Origin: DATATV01 sp035551355
Lineage (GTDB): Bacteria; Actinomycetota; Actinomycetes; Mycobacteriales; Pseudonocardiaceae
Direction: 5' to 3'
Assembly: GCA_035551355.1 (NCBI GenBank)
Contig: DASZNF010000125.1
Location: forward strand, 41,516 to 105,515
DNA: 64,000 bases
Position 1 is the first letter of the stretch; each line of letters opens with the position of its first letter. The notes below the pieces were generated by a model. It was not told the origin of the DNA. It saw only the letters and a program-made list of their open reading frames with translations, and did no database searches. Of this stretch, positions 43,271-51,151 are shown in pieces. The position numbers and the translations under genes were made by a program.

Positions 43271-44911
43271 GAGCAGCCGGTCGGCGGTGACGTAGCCGTG
43301 CGCGGCGGCCAGGTAGTGGTCGTACCAGCCGCCGGTGTCGTCGGCGCCCACGTAGTGCTGCCACTCGGTGCCGTCCGCGGCCACGATCACCCCATTGGCC
43401 CGCTGGTCGTTCGCGGTCGAGTTCACCTCGTCGGTCGAGGCATCCACAATGGACACTCCGCGCGGAGACACCGCGGTGTCACTGAGTTTCCGGGTCATGT
43501 CCACGGTACCGGACAGGGTGAAGTCGTTGTCGTCGGTGATCTGGTAGGTGGCGTCGATGGTGATCGGATAGGACCAGGTGTGCGTGCTGGCGCTGCCGTC
43601 CGAGCGGACCGTGCGGTTCCAGCCTCCGTCGGTTTCCACCACATGCTGGCCGAAACCGTTGTCCCGCACGGTGTCGGTGTTGGCGAACGCCGCGTGCTGG
43701 CTGACCGTGGTGAGCACTCGACCGGCGGAGGTGTTGACATAGCCGGAAATCGACCAGTCCCGGTTCGCCTTCACCGTCGCGGTGACCGTACCGTCCGAAT
43801 TGGACTTCTCGCTCGTGTGCTGGGCGGCGGACGGCGCGAGAGTGTTCGCGAGCAGTCCGCCGGAGGTCGTCCTGGCCCGGGAATCGGTGTACAGCAACAG
43901 GTTCGCGGACAGGTTCCACACGTCGTCGGCGTTGGCCACGGTCAGCGCCACATCGTGCGAACCGCCATTGACCAAGGACCCGGCGAACGGGGTGATGTCC
44001 ATCAGCTCCGGACTCATGTCGAAGGTGCCCACCGCCGGGATCGGCCGCCACAACGTGGGCACGATGCCGCCGGTGTAGATGTACGGGAAGTACTGGGTCA
44101 CCCCGGCCGGGGTGCCGTCGATGGCCGCCGACACCTCCCGGTACGGCCCGCCCCCGCACATCCCGGCGGCCGGGAACTTCGCGGCCACGTCGTCGGGCAC
44201 GGCGGTGAACCACTGTTCGTCGCAGCCGTTGCCCTTGATGTACACCTCAAGGTAGGCGCGGGTGATGTTGCGCGGCAGGTCGGCCGCGGTGAGGTGCACG
44301 GTGGGCGTGCTCCCCGAGGCGTCCGGCGAACCGAGGCCGACCACGGTGTCCGGCTCGGCCGGGGCCGGGTCGGCCCGATCGGCCTGGTAGTAGGTGAGCG
44401 TCACGGTCTGGGTGTAGACGCCGGTGTACACGCTGCTGGTGTAGTTGCCGATGCCGCCGTTGAACGGCTGCGCGGTGTGCAGCAGCGAGGCGTACTCGGT
44501 GACGTCCTTGGCGAAGTGGTAGGTGATCCCGTCCGGATCGGGCTCGTAGGTGGTGCCGAAATACACCTGGGTGGCGCCCAGGTCCAGGAAACCGGACCGG
44601 TCGTACTGGCGGCCCTGCACGCTGGTCGTCCAGTCCAGCACCACCTTGGCCCACGGGCCCGGGCAGCTGGCCGGTGGAGTGAGCGTGCCGGTGAAGTTCT
44701 GGGCCGAGCCGTCGGCCGCGTTGGACGGGAAGGCATCGGCCAGAGTCCGCGTGCAGGACCGGGTGTGCGGACGGGACACCGGAGGTTCGGCGGTGACCGG
44801 ATTCTGCGAGTTGAGCTCCACCGTCGGGGCGGCGGCCTGGGCGGCGCCGGCGACGCTCACCCCGGCCAGGGCGATGGCGACTGTGACGGCAGCAGCGAGA
44901 ACTCGGCGCAC
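43247..44911 (-). CDS. Secreted peptide-N-glycosidase A (plant-type PNGase A family)
   Basis: A 554-residue secreted enzyme. The signal peptide is RRVLAAAVTVAIALAGVSVAGAAQA (split: about 1-28), GTG 44911 with AGGAGG upstream. The core closely matches plant PNGase A: LPRNITRAYLEVYI then GNGCDEQWF, GGGPYREVSAAIDG, YIYTGGIVPTLWRPIPAVGT, and SHDVALTVANADDVWNLSANLLL. Family members cleave N-glycans from glycopeptides at Asn. It would act outside the cell on plant, fungal or animal glycoproteins, or on host glycans. Confidence 0.9.
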   Translation of the reverse strand: MRRVLAAAVTVAIALAGVSVAGAAQAAAPTVELNSQNPVTAEPPVSRPHTRSCTRTLADAFPSNAADGSAQNFTGTLTPPASCPGPWAKVVLDWTTSVQGRQYDRSGFLDLGATQVYFGTTYEPDPDGITYHFAKDVTEYASLLHTAQPFNGGIGNYTSSVYTGVYTQTVTLTYYQADRADPAPAEPDTVVGLGSPDASGSTPTVHLTAADLPRNITRAYLEVYIKGNGCDEQWFTAVPDDVAAKFPAAGMCGGGPYREVSAAIDGTPAGVTQYFPYIYTGGIVPTLWRPIPAVGTFDMSPELMDITPFAGSLVNGGSHDVALTVANADDVWNLSANLLLYTDSRARTTSGGLLANTLAPSAAQHTSEKSNSDGTVTATVKANRDWSISGYVNTSAGRVLTTVSQHAAFANTDTVRDNGFGQHVVETDGGWNRTVRSDGSASTHTWSYPITIDATYQITDDNDFTLSGTVDMTRKLSDTAVSPRGVSIVDASTDEVNSTANDQRANGVIVAADGTEWQHYVGADDTGGWYDHYLAAAHGYVTADRLLTWPHGPS

Positions 44912-45018
44912 GGCGGCCTCCTGATCGGCGACGTCGATCGGAGACACTAAACGGCCCTGGGACACTGGTCCAGACCCATTAGTGGGAACAACGAGGCCAG
45001 GTTCGGACGGGCCGAAAA

Positions 45019-45068
45019 CGGCTCATCGGCGCATCCCGCGCAGCGGCTCAGCGGCGCATCCCGCGCAG
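45019..45068. repeat. 25-bp tandem duplication at permease C-terminus
   Basis: Two adjacent 25-base units (45019-45043 and 45044-45068) differ at one base. The second unit covers the permease stop codon and last codons, so the first is an extra copy in the 3' untranslated part. It looks like a recent slip duplication. Confidence 0.8.
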
Positions 45069-46301
45069 CGTCCGCAGCAGCGGATACCCCAGCACGATCA
45101 GCAGCGAACCCCAGACGATCCCGTCGAACTGCATCGACCCGAGCTGGATGGTCACATCGCCCACTCCGGCGGCGACCGCGGTGCCCCCGGCCATCAGGTT
45201 CACCGGGTCGGTCAGGTCCACATCGTTGGCCATCCACACCCGCACGCCGAGCATGGCCACCGCGCCGCACAACACCAGGGTCACCCCGCCGGACACTCCG
45301 GCCGGCATGGTGTCCAGCACCGCGGTCACCTTCGGCGAGCAGGACAGCCCGATCGCGCACACCGCGGCCACCACGTACGCGGCGGTGGAGAACACCCGGG
45401 TCACCGCCATCACGCCGATGTTGCTGGCGTAGGTGGTCAGCCCGGAGCCGCCGCCCGCGCCGGCCAGCATCGAGGCCAGCCCACCGGAGATCAGCGCGTC
45501 GCCGATGTTGCCGTCCAGGTTGCGGCCGGTGACCTCGCCGATCGCCTTGACCTGCGCGGTGTTCTGCGCGACCAGCACGATCACCGCGGGCAGCACCAGC
45601 AGCATCACCGAGGAGCGCAGCTCCGGCGTCTGCAGGGCGGGCCAGCCCAACCAGGCGGCCCGGCCCACTCCGGCCCACGCGGCCGAGGGCACGTTCCCGG
45701 ACAACTGCCCGACCAGCCACCCGGCCAGCACGCCCAGCAGCACCGCGGTGCGGGCCGGCAGGCCGCGGGAGAGCACCGCGCACAGCCCGGTGACCACCAC
45801 GGTGACCGCGGCCAGCCCGGGCTGGGTCTCCGCGCCCGGCACCGCGAACGGGGCCAGGCTCAGCCCGACCAGCATGATCACCGCGCCGCTGACCACCGGC
45901 GGCATGACCGACTCCAGCAGCCGCACACCCAGCGCCTTGACCGCGATGCCGACACACACCACCAGCACCCCGGCGAACAGCACCCCGCCCAGTTCGGCCC
46001 CCACCCCGTCGCCGCGGGCGGCGGCCAGCGGGGCGACGAAGGCGAAGGAGGAGCCGAGGTAGCTGGGGATGCGGTTGCGGGTGAGCAGCAGGAACAGCAG
46101 GGTGCCAAGGCCGGAGAACAGCAGCGTGGTGGCCGGGGAGAAGCCGGTCAGTTTGGGCACCAGGACGGTCGCGGCGAACATCGCGGCGACGTGCTGCAGG
46201 CCGAGACTCGCGGTCAACGGCCAACTCAACCGCTCGTCGGCGCGCACCATTTCGCCCTCAGCGAGTCGCCGCCCGTCGCCGTGCACGGTCCACAGCGCCA
46301 C
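45048..46301 (-). CDS. Uracil-xanthine permease (NCS2/NAT family)
   Basis: A 417-residue nucleobase:proton/cation symporter with about 12-14 helices. Family signatures are ALGVRLLESVMPPVVSGAVI, VLVAQNTAQVKAIGEVTGRN (the AQNT motif of uracil permeases), and GGLASMLAGAGGGSGLTTYASN. It would import uracil or xanthine for salvage. GTG 46301 with CTGGAGGAA upstream. Gene ends in a 25-bp tandem duplication. Confidence 0.93.
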   Translation of the reverse strand: MALWTVHGDGRRLAEGEMVRADERLSWPLTASLGLQHVAAMFAATVLVPKLTGFSPATTLLFSGLGTLLFLLLTRNRIPSYLGSSFAFVAPLAAARGDGVGAELGGVLFAGVLVVCVGIAVKALGVRLLESVMPPVVSGAVIMLVGLSLAPFAVPGAETQPGLAAVTVVVTGLCAVLSRGLPARTAVLLGVLAGWLVGQLSGNVPSAAWAGVGRAAWLGWPALQTPELRSSVMLLVLPAVIVLVAQNTAQVKAIGEVTGRNLDGNIGDALISGGLASMLAGAGGGSGLTTYASNIGVMAVTRVFSTAAYVVAAVCAIGLSCSPKVTAVLDTMPAGVSGGVTLVLCGAVAMLGVRVWMANDVDLTDPVNLMAGGTAVAAGVGDVTIQLGSMQFDGIVWGSLLIVLGYPLLRTLRGMRR

Positions 46302-46396
46302 GCGGGTTCCTCCAGGGACTCGGCCAACTGGTTCGAACGGTTGGACAAGATAGTGCCATGCCTCGGTCGAACAACATATGGGTAACGGTCCGATAA

Positions 46397-46696
46397 TCAG
46401 GCACCGGGGGGCGCGGCCTCGACCAGGCGATACGTGGCGACCGCCGGCGCCTCCGTCGATCCGGTGCCGGAGAGCGGGGATTCAGCCGCCGCGACCAGCC
46501 CGGCGAACGCCTCGGCGCCGCACGGCAGCCGCGGGCTGCGCAGCACCATGATGGCGGGGGTGGCGAAGGCCAGCACGACCGAGCCGCCGAACCGCGCACC
46601 CCGGTCGGACGCGCTCGGATCGACCGCGGCGACCAGCCCGGTGCTGCCGAACAGCGCCACGGTCAGCCCGCACAGCCCGGCCCACGGACGCAGCAC
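46397..46696 (-). CDS. Small membrane protein downstream of pspA, PspM-like, probably broken at its front
   Basis: The open frame gives 99 residues with two hydrophobic helices (about 6-26 and 35-52). Its place after clgR and pspA is that of mycobacterial pspM, a membrane partner of PspA. Upstream, between the pspA stop and 46696, the best coding signal (GC-rich third positions) lies in a different frame, reading EVSWDRLSGHAPRL. That is joined on either side to the GTG at 46774 and to LTRFVLRPWAG only by two compensating single-base shifts. So the true gene may begin at 46774, with indels at about 46705-46710 and 46752. Confidence 0.55.
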   Translation of the reverse strand: MLRPWAGLCGLTVALFGSTGLVAAVDPSASDRGARFGGSVVLAFATPAIMVLRSPRLPCGAEAFAGLVAAAESPLSGTGSTEAPAVATYRLVEAAPPGA

Positions 46697-46782
46697 GAAC
46701 CGCGTCAGGACAGGCGCGGTGCGTGCCCCGACAGCCGGTCCCAGCTGACCTCAGGTCTGCCGGTCGCCAGTCACGCTCAGGC

Positions 46783-47634
46783 TCAGGCCGAGCCGGCCTG
46801 CGGCTTCTGCTCGGCCGAACCGGCCTGCTGCTGCACTCGCTGCTCGATCTCCTGCTGGATGTTGGCCGAGGCACTGTTGCCCGAGGACGAGCTGCCCGCG
46901 GTGACCTGCGGAGCGCCGTGCAGCGAGGCCCGGATCTGCTCCAGCCGGTTGGAGCCGGCCATGTTGACCGTGGACTGCTGGACCTCCAGCATCCGGCCCT
47001 GCACCGAGTCCTTGGCCAGCTCGGCCGAGCCGAGCGCCGTGGCGTAGCGCTTCTCGATCTTGTCCCGCACCTCTTCCAGCGAGGGCACGTTGGTCGGCGC
47101 GGCCAGCTCGGACATCTGGTTGAGCGACTTGGAGACCTGCTCCTGCATCTTGGCCTGCTCAAGCTGGGAGAGCAGCTTGGTGCGCTCGGCCAGCTTCTGC
47201 TGCAACATCATCGCGTTGCGCTCCACCGCCTGCTTGGCCTGGGCAGCGGCCTGCAGCGACTGGTCGTGCAGGGTCTTCAGGTCCTCGATGCTCTGCTCGG
47301 AGGTGACCAGCTGGGTGGCGAAGTTCTGGGCGGCGTTCTCGAACTCGGTGGCCTTGGCCTCGTCCCCCTTGCCGCGGGCCTCGTCGGCCAGCACCAGGGC
47401 CTGGCGGGCGGAGGACTGCAGCTTCTCCACCTCGCTCAGCTGCCGGTTGAGCTTCATCTCCAGCTGCCGCTGGTTGCCGATGACTGCGGCGGCCTGCTGG
47501 GAAAGCGCCTGGTGCTGGCGCTGACTCTCCTCGATGGCCTGCTGGATCTGTACCTTGGGGTCGGCGTACTCGTCGACCTTCGACGAGAACGACGCCATGA
47601 GGTACTTCCACGCCTTCACGAACGGGTTGGCCAT
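46783..47634 (-). CDS. pspA: PspA/IM30 envelope-stress protein
   Basis: A 283-residue coiled-coil protein, the ESCRT-III-like PspA that supports stressed membranes. MANPFVKAWKYLMASFSSKVDEY is the membrane-binding start; helix 2 begins at DPKVQIQQAIEESQRQHQAL, and almost all later residues are heptads of Gln/Glu/Ala/Leu. It is the product of a two- to three-gene stress operon with ClgR upstream and a PspM-like gene downstream, as in Mycobacterium. Confidence 0.95.
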   Translation of the reverse strand: MANPFVKAWKYLMASFSSKVDEYADPKVQIQQAIEESQRQHQALSQQAAAVIGNQRQLEMKLNRQLSEVEKLQSSARQALVLADEARGKGDEAKATEFENAAQNFATQLVTSEQSIEDLKTLHDQSLQAAAQAKQAVERNAMMLQQKLAERTKLLSQLEQAKMQEQVSKSLNQMSELAAPTNVPSLEEVRDKIEKRYATALGSAELAKDSVQGRMLEVQQSTVNMAGSNRLEQIRASLHGAPQVTAGSSSSGNSASANIQQEIEQRVQQQAGSAEQKPQAGSA

Positions 47635-47775
47635 CTCTTGTCCGCCTGCCTTCTCCCCATGCTGCCCCGGACCACGATAGGTGAGCCCATCCCGGCACCG
47701 AGCAACAAACCTCGTACCGTTATGAGCTACATCGTGTCAGGTGGCGGCGCGGGCTTCCACTGCCCCCGGCAATTG

Positions 47776-48234
47776 TCAGGCAGCGACGACCACACCTCCA
47801 CCGGTCCGGCCCAGCGTGCTGGGCAGCGGGTGCCGCAGCATCGGCTGCAATCGCAGGTCGGACAGGTCCTGGCCGACCACGGCAGGCACCATCCGGCCAC
47901 CCTGCATCTTGGCCTCAGCGGGCTGCCGCTCACGCTCGGACTCCGCCTCGCCACGCGCCGTGCGAGCCGGCTCCTGGCTGGGTACGGCGGTGACCTCGTC
48001 GACCACGCCGACGTCGGTGGCGACCCGGTGCAGCAGTTCGGACAACGGCAGATCCAGTGCCTCGCAGATGGCGGCGAGCAGCTCGCTTGATGCCTCCTTG
48101 CGGCCGCGCTCCACCTCGGAGAGGTAGCCAAGGCTCACCCGAGCTGTCCGGGAGACCTCGCGCAGCGTGCGCTGTTGGTTGGTGCGAGCATGACGGAGCC
48201 GATCACCGATCGCCTCGCGCAGCAGCACGGTCAT
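47776..48234 (-). CDS. clgR: XRE-family transcriptional regulator ClgR
   Basis: A 152-residue HTH regulator. The XRE domain (residues 8-68) begins EAIGDRLRHARTNQQRTLREV, with the recognition segment VSLGYLSEVERGRKEASSELL, the ClgR signature. ClgR activates clpP, clpC and psp genes in actinobacteria and is itself degraded by ClpP; the C-terminus of such proteins often carries the degron (here VVVAA). About 141 bases upstream of pspA. Confidence 0.95.
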   Translation of the reverse strand: MTVLLREAIGDRLRHARTNQQRTLREVSRTARVSLGYLSEVERGRKEASSELLAAICEALDLPLSELLHRVATDVGVVDEVTAVPSQEPARTARGEAESERERQPAEAKMQGGRMVPAVVGQDLSDLRLQPMLRHPLPSTLGRTGGGVVVAA

Positions 48235-48385
48235 GGCGCGCCTCCCTTCACTTGTCCCGTGCCAACCAGGCTACCGAGCGGAGCGGTGGTCGGCAGCGAC
48301 TTCGTGGCTCGTCTGCCAAGGGCGAACGCGTGAACCGGGCCTGGTGTTCCCGAAGGTCGAGTCGCAACGTGCTGACCAGCGCGTT

Positions 48386-48892
48386 TCACTTCGCGGCCGG
48401 AACGGCTTCCTGGAGCAGCTCAAGCACCGCGCGGGCCGCGCCGGCGCGCACGGCGTGTCGATCCCCGGGCAGATCCAGCTCGCGCACCCGCCGCGGGCCC
48501 GGCCCGGCGACGGCGACGTACACCCGTCCGGGCGACACACCGTCCTGCGGATCGGGCCCGGCGACCCCGGTCAGCCCCAGTCCCCAGTCGGCTCCGCAGG
48601 CCGCCCGCGCCCCGGCCGCCAGCTGCCCGGCCACCTCCGGGTGCACCGCGCCGTGCTCGGCCAGCAGCGCCGCCGACACGTTGGCCAGCTTGATCTTCAG
48701 TTCGGTGGCGTACACGATCAGCCCACCGCGCACCACCGCGCTTGAGCCGGCCACCGAGGTCAGCGCCCCGCACACCAGCCCGGCGGTCAGCGACTCGGCG
48801 GTGGCCAGCGTCTGGTCCCGCTCGCGCAGCGCGGCCAGTAGTCCGGCCACCCGGGATTCGTCCAGGCCGAGCGCGTCAAGCAGCGCGGTCAC
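48386..48892 (-). CDS. CinA-family nicotinamide-nucleotide amidohydrolase domain protein
   Basis: A 168-residue CinA C-terminal (PncC) domain: LATAESLTAGLVCGALTSV holds the catalytic Ser/Thr, GGLIVYATELKIKLANVS and GLTGVAGPDPQDGVSPGRV follow. PncC deamidates nicotinamide mononucleotide to recycle NAD. It overlaps the pgsA end by 17 bases. Standing between pgsA and clgR is the usual actinobacterial order. Confidence 0.93.
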   Translation of the reverse strand: MTALLDALGLDESRVAGLLAALRERDQTLATAESLTAGLVCGALTSVAGSSAVVRGGLIVYATELKIKLANVSAALLAEHGAVHPEVAGQLAAGARAACGADWGLGLTGVAGPDPQDGVSPGRVYVAVAGPGPRRVRELDLPGDRHAVRAGAARAVLELLQEAVPAAK

Positions 48893-49547
48893 CGGCCGCC
48901 TCCGCCGCCTGCGCGGCCCGCCTGCGGGCCCCGGAGCGCAACCGGACGGCGCGCACCACGTAGTCCACCCCGGTGACCACGGTCAGCAGGATGGCCACGC
49001 CCATCAGCACCCACAGCACCGGATCGAACCCGGCGGGCAGCGGCAGCACGAACAGCCCGATGGCGACCACCTGCACCAGGGTCTTGGCCTTGCCGCCCGG
49101 GCTGGCCGCGATGACCCCATAGCGGATCACCCAGAACCGCAGCAGGGTGATGCCGATCTCGCGCACCGCGATCACGATGGTCACCCACCAGGGCAGCTCG
49201 GCCAGCAGGCTCAGCCCGACCAGCGCCGACCCGGTCAGCGCCTTGTCGGCGATCGGGTCGGCGATCTTGCCGAAGTCGGTGACCAGGTTGCGGCTGCGGG
49301 CCAGGTTGCCGTCCACGTGGTCGGTGATGGAGGCGACGGCGAAGATCGCGGTGGCCACCAGCCGCCAGCCGGCCTGGTGCCCGTCCCCGGCGAACAGCGC
49401 CGCCAGGAACACCGGCACCAGCAGCAGCCGGGACACGGTGAGCACGTTGGCCACGTTCAGCAGCGGCACCGGGGCCACCGCCGCGCCGGGAACCGCGGTC
49501 GAGGCGGGTGCGGCGGCCGGACCGCCGGCGTCCGGTGCGCCGGTCAT
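48876..49547 (-). CDS. pgsA: CDP-diacylglycerol--glycerol-3-phosphate 3-phosphatidyltransferase
   Basis: A 223-residue membrane enzyme with about six helices. The CDP-alcohol phosphatidyltransferase motif is complete: Asp76, Asp79-Gly80, Ala83-Arg84, Gly93, Asp97, Asp101 (ITDHVDGNLARSRNL; FGKIADPIADKAL). It makes phosphatidylglycerophosphate or a related lipid. ATG 49547 overlaps the rimO stop by ATGA. Confidence 0.95.
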   Translation of the reverse strand: MTGAPDAGGPAAAPASTAVPGAAVAPVPLLNVANVLTVSRLLLVPVFLAALFAGDGHQAGWRLVATAIFAVASITDHVDGNLARSRNLVTDFGKIADPIADKALTGSALVGLSLLAELPWWVTIVIAVREIGITLLRFWVIRYGVIAASPGGKAKTLVQVVAIGLFVLPLPAGFDPVLWVLMGVAILLTVVTGVDYVVRAVRLRSGARRRAAQAAEAAGDRAA

Positions 49548-50998
49548 GTCCGCTCCGGCGCGGCCACCTCGACCGGACGGACCAGCAGATCGACACCCTC
49601 GGTGTCCTCCACGACGCACCGCACCAGATCCCCCACGGCCAGCCCCTCGGATTCCAGCAGCACGCACTCGCCGTCCACTTCGGGCGCCTGGTGCGCGGCC
49701 CGGCCACCGGCGTCGGCCTCGTCCGAGTCCAGCCGCTCGACCAGCACGTCGACCTCGGTGCCGATCCGGTCCTCGGCCCGCTGCGCGGTCAGCTCCTCGA
49801 CCAGTTCGGACATCCGGCTCACCCGCTCGGTGACGGTGTCGGCGTCCAGCTTGCCGGGCAGGCCCTCGGCCTCGGTGCCGTCCTCGTCGGAGTAGCCGAA
49901 CACGCCGACCGCGTCCAGCCGGGCCTCGGTCAGGAACCGCTCCAGCTCGGCCACGTCGTCCTCGGTCTCGCCGGGGAAGCCGACGATCACGTTGGTCCGG
50001 ATGCCCGCCTCCGGGGCCAGCTCGCGGATGCGGGTGACCAGCGCCAGGAACGACTCGGTGTTGCCGAACCGGCGCATCCGGCGCAGCACCGCCTCGCTGG
50101 AGTGCTGGAAGGACAGGTCGAAGTAGGGGGCGACGCCCGGGGTGGTGGCGATGACGTCGACCAGGCCGGGCCGGGTCTCGGCGGGCTGCAGGTAGGACAC
50201 CCGCACGCGGCCGATGCCGGGCACCGCGGCCAGCTTGGGCAGCAGCACGGCCAGCGCGTCCGCCCCGCCGTGCTCCCGGCCGAGGTCCTTGCCGTAGGAG
50301 GTGGAGTTCTCGCTGACCAGGTACAGCTCCCGCACGCCCTCGCCGGCCAGCCAGTGGGCCTCGGCCAGGATCTCCTCGGGCAGCCGGGACACGAACGCGC
50401 CGCGGAAGGACGGGATGGCGCAGAACGAGCAGCGCCGGTCGCAGCCCGACGCGATCTTCAGCGGGGCCACCGGCGCGTTGCCCAGCCGGGCCCGCACCAC
50501 CCGCGGCCCCCAGCCGTGCCCGGGCAGTGCCACCTGGTCGGCCGCGGCGGCCGCCGGCCGCTGCACCGGGGTGATGGGCAGCAGGGTGCGCCGGTCCACC
50601 GGGGTGTGCGAGCCGACCGTGCGCCCGGCGACCACCTCGTCCAGCGTCTCGTCCAGCGCCGCGTAGTGGTCGAAGCCGAGCACCGCGTCCGCCTCGGGCA
50701 GGCTCTCGGCGAGCTCCTTGCCGTAGCGCTCGGCCATGCAGCCGACCGCGACGACCTTGGCGCCGGACTCCTTGGCCACGTCCGAGGCGGCGAGCAGGGT
50801 GTCCACCGAGTCCTTCTTGGCCGACTCGACGAATCCGCAGGTGTTCACCAGGATCACGTCGGCGTCCCCGGACTCGCCGTCCACCGGTTGCCAGCCGCGA
50901 TCGGTCAGGCGCCCGGCCAACTCCTCGGAGTCGACTTCGTTACGAGCGCAGCCGAGAGTGAGCAGGGTGAAACGGCGGCCAGAGGCGGGAGCGGACAC
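49544..50998 (-). CDS. rimO: Ribosomal protein S12 methylthiotransferase RimO
   Basis: A 484-residue radical-SAM methylthiotransferase that modifies Asp88 of ribosomal S12. The N-terminal Fe-S domain has LLTLGCARNEVDSE, VNTCGF and VGCMAERYG (three Cys). The radical-SAM cluster is Cys186, Cys190 and Cys193 (CDRRCSFC). A TRAM domain ends the protein (VDVLVERLDSDEADAGG onward). GTG 50998 is used; the upstream site is weak. Confidence 0.96.
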   Translation of the reverse strand: MSAPASGRRFTLLTLGCARNEVDSEELAGRLTDRGWQPVDGESGDADVILVNTCGFVESAKKDSVDTLLAASDVAKESGAKVVAVGCMAERYGKELAESLPEADAVLGFDHYAALDETLDEVVAGRTVGSHTPVDRRTLLPITPVQRPAAAAADQVALPGHGWGPRVVRARLGNAPVAPLKIASGCDRRCSFCAIPSFRGAFVSRLPEEILAEAHWLAGEGVRELYLVSENSTSYGKDLGREHGGADALAVLLPKLAAVPGIGRVRVSYLQPAETRPGLVDVIATTPGVAPYFDLSFQHSSEAVLRRMRRFGNTESFLALVTRIRELAPEAGIRTNVIVGFPGETEDDVAELERFLTEARLDAVGVFGYSDEDGTEAEGLPGKLDADTVTERVSRMSELVEELTAQRAEDRIGTEVDVLVERLDSDEADAGGRAAHQAPEVDGECVLLESEGLAVGDLVRCVVEDTEGVDLLVRPVEVAAPERT

Positions 50999-51151
50999 CC
51001 GCCCAGGGTAACCGCCAACGCCCGGTCGCAGCGCACCGGCAGCCAACCGAGACGAACCGCGATCCGCGGCGCCACTCGGCCGGAGATCATCCGCTCGCGG
51101 CCGATCAAGGCCACGATAATCCCCGGTTTCCTGGTCCCGTTGGAATCTCGC

